A stretch of 64,000 nt of DNA from Marinomonas algicola (GTDB lineage: Bacteria; Pseudomonadota; Gammaproteobacteria; Pseudomonadales; Marinomonadaceae). The stretch is from positions 1,922,001-1,986,000 of the forward strand of contig NZ_CP061941.1 in the NCBI RefSeq assembly GCF_014805825.1, given 5' to 3'. The first letter of the stretch is position 1. The number at the start of each line of letters is the position of its first letter. Positions 25,249-34,813 of this stretch are shown piece by piece. A program made the position numbers and the translations under genes. The notes below the pieces were generated by a model. That model saw nothing but the letters and a program-made list of their open reading frames with translations. It searched no databases and was not told the origin of the DNA.

Positions 25249-27759
25249 ATGGCATCACTTGATAATAAACAGTTACTGAACTTGATTCGCTATGCTCCTG
25301 TCGTTGTGGTTTTTGTGTTTGCTTTAGCAGTGAGTTTTATTGCTATTCATAATCACCGTGAACTGGCGTCGCAGAGTATTAAAAATCTTCGTGAAGAACT
25401 TATCCTCCAGCGTAAAGAGACGATTCGCTCAGAAGTTCATCAAGTTTATAAACACCTCATGCTTGAAAAATCCCAGATTGAAAGTGACTTGAAAGAGAAA
25501 GCAAAACAACGTGTTTATGAAGCTTACAGTATCGCGAATTATATCTATGCGCAAAATATTGATAAGTCTAAAGAGGAAATCAGTCAACTTATTATCGAAG
25601 CTCTGAGGCCCGCTCGATTTTTTAATGAAAGAGGGTATTTTTTTATTATCAATGATGATGGTAACACGGTGTTGAATGGACAAAATGCTTACTTAGAAAA
25701 TCAAAATACTTGGTATATTCAAGACTCAGCTGGCAATTTCATTATGAGGGATATGCTGGAAGTGACTAAGAATAACGATGAGGGTTTTCTCCGTTGGCGG
25801 TTTAAAAAACCTGACTCAGTGGATAACAGGGAGTTTGATAAAGTCGGATATATTAAAAAATTTGAGCCTTATAACTGGTCCATTGCTACTGGCGAATATG
25901 TGAGTGATTATGAATCCGATGTGAAGCAAGAACTGTTAAAGGGCTTTTCTGATTATGAATATGGGGACGATGGGTACTTTTTTGTACTAGACAGCCTAAG
26001 TGGCACTTTATTAGCACAGCACGATAATGACTTTCTGGGTCTCGACTTTATCATTGGTGAAAAAATTCCAAAGGCATTGTTTCTTGATTTTAAGAGCATA
26101 ATTAGTAATGGAGGAGGCTATGTTCGTTATTCAAAGCCCCTTACCTTAAGTGGGGAAGTGGTGCTTGAGCAGGAGAATTATGTCAAAGAAGTAAAGGAAT
26201 GGAACTGGATTATTGCGACTGGATTCAGCCTTAAAGCTTTTGAAAGGCATTTAAGCTTAAAAGAAGCGCAATTGGCAACGTTAAATCAAAAAAGTTTGGT
26301 CTATTTAGTCGCCTTGGCTTTCGTTGCCTTGTTTTTGTTGACGGTAACGTCTTTGTTTGTTGGTGGTCTGATTGCTCGACGATTTGAAATGTTCCAAAGC
26401 AGAATTAAGGATGACTTTCAGGAATTAAATAATACTAAAAATAATATGGAATACATGGCACTGCATGATGCATTAACAGGACTGCCAAACCGAGTATTAA
26501 TGTTGCGGTACATTAAAGAGAATATAGAAAAATCCGAGGCTAGCGAAGAGATGCTAGCCGTTCTGTTTGTGGATTTGGATAATTTTAAAAATGTTAATGA
26601 TTTGTATGGCCATCATGTCGGAGATTTGCTGTTAGCAAGTGTTAGTCAAAGGTTTACTACTCTGGTGCATGATGATTGTTGTGTATTTCGATTTGGTGGA
26701 GATGAATTCGTATTCTGTTTTACGAAATTGAGCCGTAAAAAAGATGCCGAAGAAAAAGTTAAGTTGGTTCAGGCCTCGATGATGGCGCCAATCTTTATAG
26801 AGGGTAAAACGCTTTACTTGGGTTGCAGTATTGGAGTGTCTTTGTATCCTGATGATAGCCGCAATGCCGATGCATTGATTCGTCAAGCGGATACAGTACT
26901 TTATAAATCAAAATCAGAAAAAAAAGGGCAAGCTCTATTTTACAGTAATCATATCAGTGTTCAAATGGAGAGAAAAATGCTGGTTCAACAGGAGCTGGCT
27001 CTTGCTATTGATTGTGGTGAACTTACGGTGCATTACCAGCCTCAAATAGATGTTGTCACTGGTAAAGTGGTCAGTGTAGAGGCCTTAGTAAGATGGGGGC
27101 ATGCGAATTTAGGTAATATTTACCCTGATGAGTTTATTCCTATCGCCGAAGAAACTGGAATGATACATAAACTCGATATGTATGTATTTAAACGGTCTTG
27201 TGAAGATATTTTTAGGCTTTCTCCTAATGGAAAAGAATCACTGAAATTGTCTGTTAACATATCACCCACTCAGCTACTAGAGCAGGACTTCTCTTCTCAT
27301 ATATTTGGTATTTGCAAAAGCGTTGGTATTGATACTAAACGTATTACACTTGAGTTGACGGAAAATATTTTTATTCATGGACTGGAGATCGTACAACCTG
27401 TTTTAAGTCAGTTAAGAGGGTGGGGGTTCGGCTTTTCTTTAGACGATTTTGGGACTGGCTATTCATCACTGAGTTATCTAAACAGTTTATCGCTTACAGA
27501 AATTAAAATTGACCGTTCTTTTATTAGTAAATTTTTAGAAAATCATCAAAGTGACATGCTGGTACGCATGATTATTGGTATTGGTGGCTCTTGTGATTTA
27601 ACTGTTGTTGCGGAAGGTGTGGAGACAGCGGGTCAATTTCACAAATTGAGCGGCTATCATTGTGATCTAGTACAAGGTTATTATTTTTATCGCCCTTTAA
27701 CATTAAGTGGTTTGTCTGAGGTGGTTTTAACGGGTTCAAGCATGAGTGCCAGTAACTAG
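25249..27759 (+). CDS. Cache-GGDEF-EAL cyclic-di-GMP signalling protein
   Basis: ATG 25249 is preferred over ATG 25144 because AGCAGG lies at the right distance; it gives 836 residues. There is an N-terminal helix (about 12-32), a periplasmic Cache-type sensor with two related units (GYFFIINDDGNTVLNG and GYFFVLDSLSGTLLAQ), a second helix near residue 350, then GGDEF and EAL domains. The cyclase motif FRFGGDEF is intact with VDLDNFKNVND; the phosphodiesterase motif VEALVRWG and DDFGTGYSSL are intact too. No RxxD inhibitory site precedes GGDEF. Both activities are possible. A solute-binding protein gene follows 54 bp later. Confidence 0.92.
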   Translation: MASLDNKQLLNLIRYAPVVVVFVFALAVSFIAIHNHRELASQSIKNLREELILQRKETIRSEVHQVYKHLMLEKSQIESDLKEKAKQRVYEAYSIANYIYAQNIDKSKEEISQLIIEALRPARFFNERGYFFIINDDGNTVLNGQNAYLENQNTWYIQDSAGNFIMRDMLEVTKNNDEGFLRWRFKKPDSVDNREFDKVGYIKKFEPYNWSIATGEYVSDYESDVKQELLKGFSDYEYGDDGYFFVLDSLSGTLLAQHDNDFLGLDFIIGEKIPKALFLDFKSIISNGGGYVRYSKPLTLSGEVVLEQENYVKEVKEWNWIIATGFSLKAFERHLSLKEAQLATLNQKSLVYLVALAFVALFLLTVTSLFVGGLIARRFEMFQSRIKDDFQELNNTKNNMEYMALHDALTGLPNRVLMLRYIKENIEKSEASEEMLAVLFVDLDNFKNVNDLYGHHVGDLLLASVSQRFTTLVHDDCCVFRFGGDEFVFCFTKLSRKKDAEEKVKLVQASMMAPIFIEGKTLYLGCSIGVSLYPDDSRNADALIRQADTVLYKSKSEKKGQALFYSNHISVQMERKMLVQQELALAIDCGELTVHYQPQIDVVTGKVVSVEALVRWGHANLGNIYPDEFIPIAEETGMIHKLDMYVFKRSCEDIFRLSPNGKESLKLSVNISPTQLLEQDFSSHIFGICKSVGIDTKRITLELTENIFIHGLEIVQPVLSQLRGWGFGFSLDDFGTGYSSLSYLNSLSLTEIKIDRSFISKFLENHQSDMLVRMIIGIGGSCDLTVVAEGVETAGQFHKLSGYHCDLVQGYYFYRPLTLSGLSEVVLTGSSMSASN

Positions 27760-27813
27760 CATTGGATGTTTTGTCTTTTATTTGAGTGTAGATTAATAGG
27801 AGGGAGCTAATTT

Positions 27814-29064
27814 ATGAAACTGACGTGGACACCATTGATAATAATTAGTTTCTTTTTTTGTCAGCCATCTTATGCTCGACAGGACATTGCGCTTTGGCGT
27901 CATGCCGCAAGTGAAATTGAAATGCAGTCGTCGTTAGGCGCAATAAAACGATTCAACATGAGTCAAGATAGGTGGAGGATTGTCCCGGATTTCATTCCTG
28001 AAACAGCTTATGCCTTATCTATAAAAGCGGCCGCTCAAGCCGAGATTCTTCCATGTATAATAGAAATTGACCAACCTACCGTTCCTAATTTTGCTTGGAA
28101 CAGCTTTATAAGGCCGTTAGATGAAATGGCAGGTGATGTCTTTGACTCAATAAATCCACCTGGAAAAGGGGTCTATCAAGGAAAAGTCTATTCTGTTGGC
28201 GCTCATGATGTCTCACTAGCGCTTTTTACAACCAAATCGCTTATGAAAGACGTTGGTGTTCGTTACCCTACTATTGCGAAACCGTGGGATAAAAATGAGT
28301 TTATGGCTTTTTTAGATGCAGTCAAAGAAACGGGTAATTTTACTTACCCATTTGATATGCAGTCTCATAATAGAACGGAATGGATCCCCTATGCTTGGGG
28401 GGCCTTGATGATGTCATGGGGAGCCGATTTCATTGATCGCCGTGATTACCTAACCGTAGACGGTGTCCTGAATTCAAAAGAAGCGATTCAATTCGGTGAA
28501 TGGATTCAGCACCTTGTGAATGAGGAATATATTAATGCATCCCCTGAAAATAGTACGGCATTTATTGATGGTGATATAGGTATCCAATATGGTGGTTCAT
28601 GGGCGTTAAGTGATTATTTTGGTGCTTATAAAGACGATTTAGCTATCTTGCCGTTACCGGATTTCGGTCATGGTACAGTCAGTGGCGGCGGTAGTTGGCA
28701 CTGGGCTATTACTCAAACATGTCGATACCCAGAAGCGGCAACAGAAATACTAGAATTTTTTGTGTCCTCTAATGAACAGTCTATTATGTCTGCAGAAATT
28801 TCGGGACTGTTTCCCACAAGCAGTCACGCCGCTGAGGCGACCGAAGATTATTCTAAAGAAGGTAAATGGCGTATATTGTTTGAGTTCTCTAAGGCATTTG
28901 CTTTGTTAAGGCCTGCAACCCCAGCTTATATTGAAATTGCTTCCAACTATAGAAAAGCCATGATTAATATTTTAAATGGTATGCCTCCAGAGTTGGCATT
29001 GGGGATGGCTGTAGATAGCATAAATGTTGCTTTTGAACGTAATCAAAATTATCGCCAACCCTAA
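27814..29064 (+). CDS. Extracellular solute-binding protein, family 1 (sugar-type)
   Basis: The 416-residue protein has a signal peptide (LIIISFFFCQPSYA, cleavage at about residue 21) and a family 1 binding-protein fold, with IALWRHAAS, GVYQGKVYSVGAHDVSLALF and YGGSWALSDYFGAYKDDLAILPLPDF typical of sugar-binding members. A strong ribosome site (AGGAGGGAG) precedes ATG 27814. No permease or ATPase is nearby. It follows the Cache-GGDEF-EAL gene closely, so a role as ligand-carrying partner of that receptor is an attractive inference; the alternative is that it serves a transporter encoded elsewhere. Confidence 0.87.
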   Translation: MKLTWTPLIIISFFFCQPSYARQDIALWRHAASEIEMQSSLGAIKRFNMSQDRWRIVPDFIPETAYALSIKAAAQAEILPCIIEIDQPTVPNFAWNSFIRPLDEMAGDVFDSINPPGKGVYQGKVYSVGAHDVSLALFTTKSLMKDVGVRYPTIAKPWDKNEFMAFLDAVKETGNFTYPFDMQSHNRTEWIPYAWGALMMSWGADFIDRRDYLTVDGVLNSKEAIQFGEWIQHLVNEEYINASPENSTAFIDGDIGIQYGGSWALSDYFGAYKDDLAILPLPDFGHGTVSGGGSWHWAITQTCRYPEAATEILEFFVSSNEQSIMSAEISGLFPTSSHAAEATEDYSKEGKWRILFEFSKAFALLRPATPAYIEIASNYRKAMINILNGMPPELALGMAVDSINVAFERNQNYRQP

Positions 29065-29080
29065 ATTTACAATAGGGAAT

Positions 29081-29113
29081 AAACACCAATAGGCTACCCA
29101 TTGAGTGTTTTCC
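29081..29113 (+). terminator. Probable terminator after the binding-protein gene
   Basis: AAACACCAAT (29081-29090) pairs with ATTGAGTGTTT (29100-29110) with one bulged base, followed by TTTTCCC. It lies 17 bp past the stop. Confidence 0.5.
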
Positions 29114-29225
29114 CAGTACTATTAAAACCGTACTTCTTTGTTAAGTCTGTACGTGTCTCAATAATGGCGTGATAAGGTTAATTGAGGTAATCTACACAAA
29201 AAATAGCCTACTACGCGAGTCATTC

Positions 29226-30524
29226 ATGAGTTTTTCTTCACTTCAGTTACACCCTACCTTGCTTAATACTCTTGCTTGTTTAGGTTATGAAACCCCGACC
29301 CCGATTCAGAAACAAGCCATTCCGTTAATATTGTCTGGAAGAGATATTGTTGCGGCGGCGCAAACGGGGACCGGAAAAACGGCCGCGTTTTGCTTGCCTT
29401 TATTGCAGTCCCTAACAGAAGGTAAGCGTGGCCCTGCGCATTCTGTACGTTGTTTGATTTTAGCGCCAACACGTGAACTTGCCGCGCAAATTGGTGGCAG
29501 TGTGCGTACTTACAGTAAAGATTTAAATTTACGTAGTCAGACCGTCTATGGTGGTGTTCAGGTTTACCCTCAGATAAATGGTTTAAAGCGAGGTGCTGAT
29601 ATATTGGTGGCTACACCTGGGCGCCTGATGGATTTGGTACAACAAGAAGCGGTTAACTTCTCTCATTTAGAGTCTCTAGTGTTGGATGAAGCGGATCGGA
29701 TGTTGGATTTAGGCTTTGAGAAGTCGTTGAATGAATTATTAACTCTTATTCCTAAGCATCGTCAAACATTGATGTTTTCCGCCACTTATTCTGAACACAT
29801 TAGAAAGCTAGCGAAAATGTGGCTATCCAACCCAGTGGAGGTAGCCATTAGTAAAGGTAACCAAGTTGCCATTACGGTTCGTCATCAATTATATCCTGTA
29901 GATAAAGCGCGTAAAGGAGAGTTACTGGCTGATCTACTTGAGAGACAGCACTGGGAGCAAGCGTTGATTTTTGCTAAGACTAAGCGAGGAGCGGATGAGG
30001 TAACAGAGCGGCTAGCGTCGCAGGGATTCAATGTGGCCGCGATTCATGGTGATAAATCACAGCCTGTTCGCCTTAGTACATTGGATGCATTTAAGTCCGG
30101 TAAGTTATCTTATTTGGTTGCAACGGACATTGCGGCTCGAGGCCTGGATATCCAAAGTCTTCCAGTGGTTATTAATTTGGATTTACCGCACGTAGCAGAA
30201 GACTATATTCATAGGATTGGACGGACTGGTAGAGCAGGGCAAGAGGGAAGGGCCGTTTCATTAGTGTGTGCTGATGAGTTTGATGCATTGCAAGCCATAG
30301 AAGCGCTTCTTAAAACGCGTATTATTCGTAAAGAAATGGCTGGTTTTGAGCCTGATCATCGTGTGCCTGACTCACATCCTAGATCCCAAAAAAAATCGAT
30401 TAAGTCATCAAGTTCTAATAAATCTAAAAAGGATAAATCAAAAAATATTGAGCCAAAACCTGATGTAACCCAGGGTCCTGGCCTTCGAACGAGCCCTTTT
30501 GCCAAATTAACGACAAAAAAGTAG
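29226..30524 (+). CDS. rhlE: DEAD-box RNA helicase, RhlE-like
   Basis: The 432-residue helicase shows Q-motif YETPTPIQKQAIP, motif I AAQTGTGKTAAF, Ia APTRELAAQ, II VLDEADRMLDLGF, III FSATYS, V ATDIAARGLD and VI HRIGRTGRAGQEG. The basic, Ser/Lys-rich tail (KKSIKSSSSNKSKKDKSK) probably binds RNA. ATG 29226 matches the family N-terminus (MSFSSLQLHPTLLNTLA); an upstream in-frame GTG at 29169 would add 19 unrelated residues. The probable role is ribosome assembly or RNA turnover. RhlE is the best-matching subfamily, with moderate certainty. Confidence 0.9.
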   Translation: MSFSSLQLHPTLLNTLACLGYETPTPIQKQAIPLILSGRDIVAAAQTGTGKTAAFCLPLLQSLTEGKRGPAHSVRCLILAPTRELAAQIGGSVRTYSKDLNLRSQTVYGGVQVYPQINGLKRGADILVATPGRLMDLVQQEAVNFSHLESLVLDEADRMLDLGFEKSLNELLTLIPKHRQTLMFSATYSEHIRKLAKMWLSNPVEVAISKGNQVAITVRHQLYPVDKARKGELLADLLERQHWEQALIFAKTKRGADEVTERLASQGFNVAAIHGDKSQPVRLSTLDAFKSGKLSYLVATDIAARGLDIQSLPVVINLDLPHVAEDYIHRIGRTGRAGQEGRAVSLVCADEFDALQAIEALLKTRIIRKEMAGFEPDHRVPDSHPRSQKKSIKSSSSNKSKKDKSKNIEPKPDVTQGPGLRTSPFAKLTTKK

Positions 30525-30645
30525 TTACTTTATTTGTATTTAAAAGTAAGTATCAAGCGTTATTGCCTGATTTTAGAGTATAGTTAAACACTCACTTCAT
30601 AATAGTATTATTGACCGGCTAAAAATAATAAATGGTTTTTTATTA

Positions 30646-32334
30646 ATGATGAATAACGATATGAAATCTCAGGAAAATCAATCATCAAGACTTGTTGAAG
30701 AAAAATTTCGCCTGATGGGTTTTCGAATACTAATCGTTCTATCAACGGTTATTACGGCCGTTATAATTTTTTTATCTCCAAATAATTTTTTCATAGCGAT
30801 ACTATTTCCTCTGGTCTGGTTTGTGCTATCCGGCGTTTCTCTTTTAAAGAAAAACTACAGTGCTGTGCTCGCTAAAGTGTGGGTGTTATTTACCGTCCCT
30901 CTAGTGCCATTTCTTGTCTTGTCTAACGGAATGGCACCCGCCGCACTGGTTTCTTTAGGTGCGATACTTGCCTCATTATTGGTTCATGGCTTGTGGCGTA
31001 TCATTGCCGCTTTGCTGATCGCTCTTTCCACCTTCTTGGTGCCTTTTTCTGGATTAGAATATGATCCTGCAATCTTAGTTAGGTTATTTGTTGCCAATAT
31101 GACCATTACAGTTGGCCTGTTGATTATTTTGCATTATTTAGAAAAAACCTTAATTGACAGCTTGGAAAAAACAGTGGCTTTGGAAGTGGCTCTTGAGGGA
31201 CAGCGAAAAGCGAATGATGCTCAGTCATTGTTTTTAGCGACTATGTCCCACGAGATACGTACACCAATGAACGGTATTTTGGGCTTGTTAGACGCCGTTC
31301 TCACGGGAGAGCTTTCTAAAACTCAACGCTCACATCTTGTAAAAGTGCAGCAATCGAGCCATCTACTGCAAACCATTTTAAATGGCATTTTGGACTACTC
31401 TAAACTCAATGCTGGTAAGCTGGTATTTGAAACAACGCCATTTAACATGCGTCAATTATTAGTAGATGCCGCTTCTTTTTTTCAATTGCAGGCAGGCAAT
31501 AAAGAGATAAGTTTGACTACCGACATTGATCCGCTGTTAGGAGACGCTCATTTAGGCGATTCAGTACGTATTACTCAAATCCTAAATAATTTACTCAGCA
31601 ATGCTATTAAGTTTACCCATAAAGGGTCGGTCGTGTTATCTCTAGAAGTGGTTAACACTACAAGTGAGTTCCAGACATTAAGGTTTAGTGTTTCTGATTC
31701 TGGAATTGGTATATCAAGTGTTGAAAAAGAGCGCATTTTCTCGCCATTTATACAGGCAAATCAATCAACTAGTCGTATGTTTGGAGGGACAGGTTTAGGT
31801 CTACAAATTGTAAAAAGTCTGGTTGAACAAATGAATGGAGAAGTCTGGGTCGAAAGCGAAAAAAATAAAGGCAGTCAGTTTTATGTTATTTTAACATTAC
31901 CTTTGACTACTCATGAACGGATTAAGCGGCCTGATAGCACAGAGTGCAATTCGCAGAAGTTTTTGGGAAAAGTGCTTGTTGTGGAAGATAACCCAGTTAA
32001 TAGGTTGGTCGCCCAAGAATTGTTGCGTCCCGTTGTTGATGATGTGTTGTTTGCATTAGATGGGAGAGAAGCCGTCAAATTTGTAGATGAAAATAGGTTT
32101 GATCTTATCTTTATGGATCTTAATATGCCAAATATGGATGGATTTGAGGCCACTCAAAAAATAAGAGAAAAGCATAAGGATGTGCCTATTGTTGCATTAA
32201 CGGCGGCGGTTTTGGCTGACGAGGTTGAAAAAGCGTTGTTGTCTGGGATGAATGGTCATCTGGCTAAGCCAATTGATATCAACAAACTATTAAATGTCAT
32301 TAATCGTTACCTTACTCCACATGATTCACAATAG
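30646..32334 (+). CDS. Membrane hybrid sensor kinase with C-terminal receiver
   Basis: The 562-residue protein has about six membrane helices in residues 25-175 and no large periplasmic domain. Next come HisKA with FLATMSHEIRTPMNGILGLL, HATPase with NNLLSNAIKFTHKG, VSDSGIGIS and GTGLGLQIV, and a receiver domain with VVEDNPVNR, the phospho-acceptor in LIFMDLNMPNMDGF and Lys in GHLAKPID. There is no Hpt domain or adjacent regulator, so phosphotransfer must go to a separate Hpt protein. The start is uncertain: no ribosome site is clear at ATG 30646, 30649 or 30661. Confidence 0.9.
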   Translation: MMNNDMKSQENQSSRLVEEKFRLMGFRILIVLSTVITAVIIFLSPNNFFIAILFPLVWFVLSGVSLLKKNYSAVLAKVWVLFTVPLVPFLVLSNGMAPAALVSLGAILASLLVHGLWRIIAALLIALSTFLVPFSGLEYDPAILVRLFVANMTITVGLLIILHYLEKTLIDSLEKTVALEVALEGQRKANDAQSLFLATMSHEIRTPMNGILGLLDAVLTGELSKTQRSHLVKVQQSSHLLQTILNGILDYSKLNAGKLVFETTPFNMRQLLVDAASFFQLQAGNKEISLTTDIDPLLGDAHLGDSVRITQILNNLLSNAIKFTHKGSVVLSLEVVNTTSEFQTLRFSVSDSGIGISSVEKERIFSPFIQANQSTSRMFGGTGLGLQIVKSLVEQMNGEVWVESEKNKGSQFYVILTLPLTTHERIKRPDSTECNSQKFLGKVLVVEDNPVNRLVAQELLRPVVDDVLFALDGREAVKFVDENRFDLIFMDLNMPNMDGFEATQKIREKHKDVPIVALTAAVLADEVEKALLSGMNGHLAKPIDINKLLNVINRYLTPHDSQ

Positions 32335-32591
32335 TTACGGAAACAACGGTGGCAAAATAATGTAATCTGCTGTGACTTTCTATTTATTGAGTAGCCATGA
32401 CTTAACTTAAGTGCTTTTTTAACTTTGTGATAATTGGTGATCTAAGTAGCGAATATATTCGTAATGTGTGTAATGGTCTACGCTATAGGGTGTAATTTTT
32501 TGCTAGGTTAATAGTTTCAAATTTGTTTAAAAGGTGAGAGGTAAATGCCTTATACTAGCCATTGTAAACTTACGTTTCTGATAAGGTATTT

Positions 32592-33596
32592 ATGACAACT
32601 TCATCCACACCAAAATTCGGCGTTTTAATGGTAAATCTTGGAACACCTGACGCACCAGAGCCAGCCGCCGTAAAGCGTTACTTAAAAGAATTTTTGTCTG
32701 ACAGGCGCGTTGTTGATCTCAATCCAATACTTTGGCAACCTATTCTTAATTTAATAATATTAAATGTACGGCCAAATAAAGTGGCCAAAGCATACAAATC
32801 TGTCTGGATGAAAGAGGGATCACCTTTATTTGTTCTTGGTGATAGGTTACGTGAAAATATTGCTAACGAATTAAATAAACAGGGCGATATTTCGATCCCT
32901 GTTGTCCATGCCATGACTTATGGGAATCCTTCGATCCAAGAAGGCGCTAATATCCTTAGAAAAGCGAAAGTAAATAAGATTTTAGTGTTACCAATGTACC
33001 CACAATTTTCAGCGACCACAACCGCCGCTGTTTACGATAAGCTTATGGCGGGCTTGAAAAAATGCCCAAGTTGGCCTGATTTAATGCTTATAAAAGATTA
33101 CGCAGATCATCCTTTGTATATTAAAGGCTTGGCGGAATCTATAAAGCAACAATGGGATAAACAAGGGGAAAAACGTCATTTAGTTTTGTCTTATCATGGC
33201 ATTCCAAAGCGCTACGCTGATAATGGTGATCCTTACCCTAGACGTTGTCTTTTGACGAGTCAGCTGGTGGCAGAATCTCTTGGTTTAAATGAAAGTGAAT
33301 GGACGCATGTTTACCAGTCTCGTTTTGGGAGAGAAGAATGGTTAAAACCTTATGCTATAGATGTTTTAAAATCTTTTCCAGAAAAAGGCATTAAACGAAT
33401 CAATATTGTCAGCCCTGCATTTGCTGTTGATTGTTTAGAGACGCTAGAAGAAGTAACTTTTGAACTGGGTGATGAATATAAGGAATATGGCGGTGAAGCC
33501 TATGATTACATTCCTGCACTCAATGATTCAGAGCAACAAGTGGCCTTGTATTGTGAGCTAATTCGTCAAAATACGAAACAATGGGAATGTAATTAA
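32592..33596 (+). CDS. hemH: Ferrochelatase
   Basis: The 334-residue protein inserts ferrous iron into protoporphyrin IX, the last step of protoheme synthesis. It shows the family N-terminus FGVLMVNLGTPDAPEPAAVK, the catalytic His in VLSYHGIPKRYADNGDPYPR, SRFGREEWLKPY and the conserved Glu-rich helix DCLETLEEVTFELGDEY. The length is normal. It overlaps the next gene by one base (TAATG), so the HAD hydrolase is translationally coupled. It is peripheral to the inner membrane or cytoplasmic. Confidence 0.95.
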   Translation: MTTSSTPKFGVLMVNLGTPDAPEPAAVKRYLKEFLSDRRVVDLNPILWQPILNLIILNVRPNKVAKAYKSVWMKEGSPLFVLGDRLRENIANELNKQGDISIPVVHAMTYGNPSIQEGANILRKAKVNKILVLPMYPQFSATTTAAVYDKLMAGLKKCPSWPDLMLIKDYADHPLYIKGLAESIKQQWDKQGEKRHLVLSYHGIPKRYADNGDPYPRRCLLTSQLVAESLGLNESEWTHVYQSRFGREEWLKPYAIDVLKSFPEKGIKRINIVSPAFAVDCLETLEEVTFELGDEYKEYGGEAYDYIPALNDSEQQVALYCELIRQNTKQWECN

Positions 33597-34303
33597 TGAC
33601 AGAAATTGATTTTAAACGCATTAAAACGATAGCGTTCGATGCGGATGACACCCTCTGGAGAAATGAAGAAATCTTTATGGCCGCGCAAGATGACTTTATT
33701 CGCTTGCTGCTTGATTATCATGATGAGGCGTTTATCCGATCGCATCTTATAGGTATTCAGACTCGTAATCTGGCCACTTTTGGGTATGGTATTAAAGGGT
33801 TTACCCTATCTATGATAGAAACGGCTATTGAATTAACCGAAGGTAGAATACTGGGTAGAGAAATTCATGAAATTATACGGTTAGCAAAATCCATGGTGTC
33901 AGAACCAATTGAATTGCTGCCCAATATCGAAAGTGTATTGCAACAACTTCAAGGCCACTATCAATTGATGGTCATCACAAAAGGCGATTTATTAGACCAA
34001 GAAAGCAAGTTGGCTCGTTCAGGGTTGGTAGAGTATTTCAATTATATTGAAGTAGTAAGTGATAAAACCCCTAACGCCTATCTTGATATATTAACTCGCT
34101 ACCAGATTGATAAATCAGAATTTTTGATGGTTGGTAATTCTTTGAAATCTGATATATTGCCTATCTTGGATGTTGGCTCAAATGCAATTCATATACCATA
34201 TCGTTTTACCTGGGAGCATGAATTAGTCGATGACACCACGTTGAAATCGTACCCTAATATCCTTCGAATGAATGAAGTAAAAGAACTGCTTTCTTTCGTT
34301 TAA
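33596..34303 (+). CDS. HAD-superfamily hydrolase
   Basis: The 235-residue phosphatase has motif I AFDADDTLWRNE (nucleophile and acid/base Asp), motif II LMVITKGD, and motif IV MVGNSLKSDI. The cap domain is inserted between residues about 20 and 100. It resembles YigB/phosphoglycolate-phosphatase-like small-molecule phosphatases; the substrate is unknown. Its ATG overlaps the hemH stop, so it is expressed with ferrochelatase; riboflavin-nucleotide or tetrapyrrole-linked substrates are guesses. Confidence 0.85.
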   Translation: MTEIDFKRIKTIAFDADDTLWRNEEIFMAAQDDFIRLLLDYHDEAFIRSHLIGIQTRNLATFGYGIKGFTLSMIETAIELTEGRILGREIHEIIRLAKSMVSEPIELLPNIESVLQQLQGHYQLMVITKGDLLDQESKLARSGLVEYFNYIEVVSDKTPNAYLDILTRYQIDKSEFLMVGNSLKSDILPILDVGSNAIHIPYRFTWEHELVDDTTLKSYPNILRMNEVKELLSFV

Positions 34304-34333
34304 CGATTCTTTAAAACTAAGAGATATAATTCA

Positions 34334-34789
34334 ATGAAAAAAATGATAACTTTGTTTCTAGTGGGAATAACAACACTGACGATGAATGGCTTGCATGCAA
34401 ATGAGACGATTGACAATGCTACAGAGTCTGTCAGTACCTTTTTCAGTGAAGTGAAGGAGTCAACGATAGAGACAACAGAGAAAGTTGTGGAAAAGAGTGC
34501 CGAAATTGGTAAAGAAGCCAGTAAAAGAGCAAAAGAATCTGGCGAAATTATTTGGAATAAAGCCAAAGACGTGGGTAAAGGCGCTTCCGATAAGACGGGT
34601 GATGTTCTAGAAAAAGGCGCCGAAATCGGTAAAGAAGCAGGGAAAAGGGCAAAAGAGTCTGGCGAAATTCTGTGGGACAAAACAAAGAAAGCAGGAAAAA
34701 ATGCATCTGAATTTATCGGTGATAGTATCGATAAAGTAACCGAAGAAGACTGTAAGTCTGCAGATACAGACTGCGTTACTAAAAAATAA
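34334..34789 (+). CDS. Exported Lys/Glu-rich repeat protein, LEA/apolipophorin-like
   Basis: The 151-residue protein has a signal peptide (MKKMITLFLVGITTLTMNGLHA, about 22 residues) and an amphipathic helical body. A 40-residue unit is present twice, about residues 51-82 and 91-122, sharing AEIGKEA, KRAKESGEI and W-K-K-GK-AS; the DNA copies are offset by exactly 120 bp. The high-charge pattern resembles LEA-like or membrane-surface-binding helices. Two Cys near the C-terminus (EDCKSADTDC) could form a disulphide. It is 30 bp after the HAD gene and may share its transcript. I do not know its function. Confidence 0.7.
   Translation: MKKMITLFLVGITTLTMNGLHANETIDNATESVSTFFSEVKESTIETTEKVVEKSAEIGKEASKRAKESGEIIWNKAKDVGKGASDKTGDVLEKGAEIGKEAGKRAKESGEILWDKTKKAGKNASEFIGDSIDKVTEEDCKSADTDCVTKK
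34484..34693 (+). repeat. Two-copy 120-bp tandem repeat inside the exported protein gene
   Basis: Copy 1 from 34484 and copy 2 from 34604 align without gaps for about 90 bp and then diverge; the offset is 120 bp. The best-matching part encodes AEIGKEA-KRAKESGEI. Silent differences show that the duplication is not recent. Confidence 0.8.
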
Positions 34790-34813
34790 TGTAAAAGAAC
34801 GGAGTCAATTACC

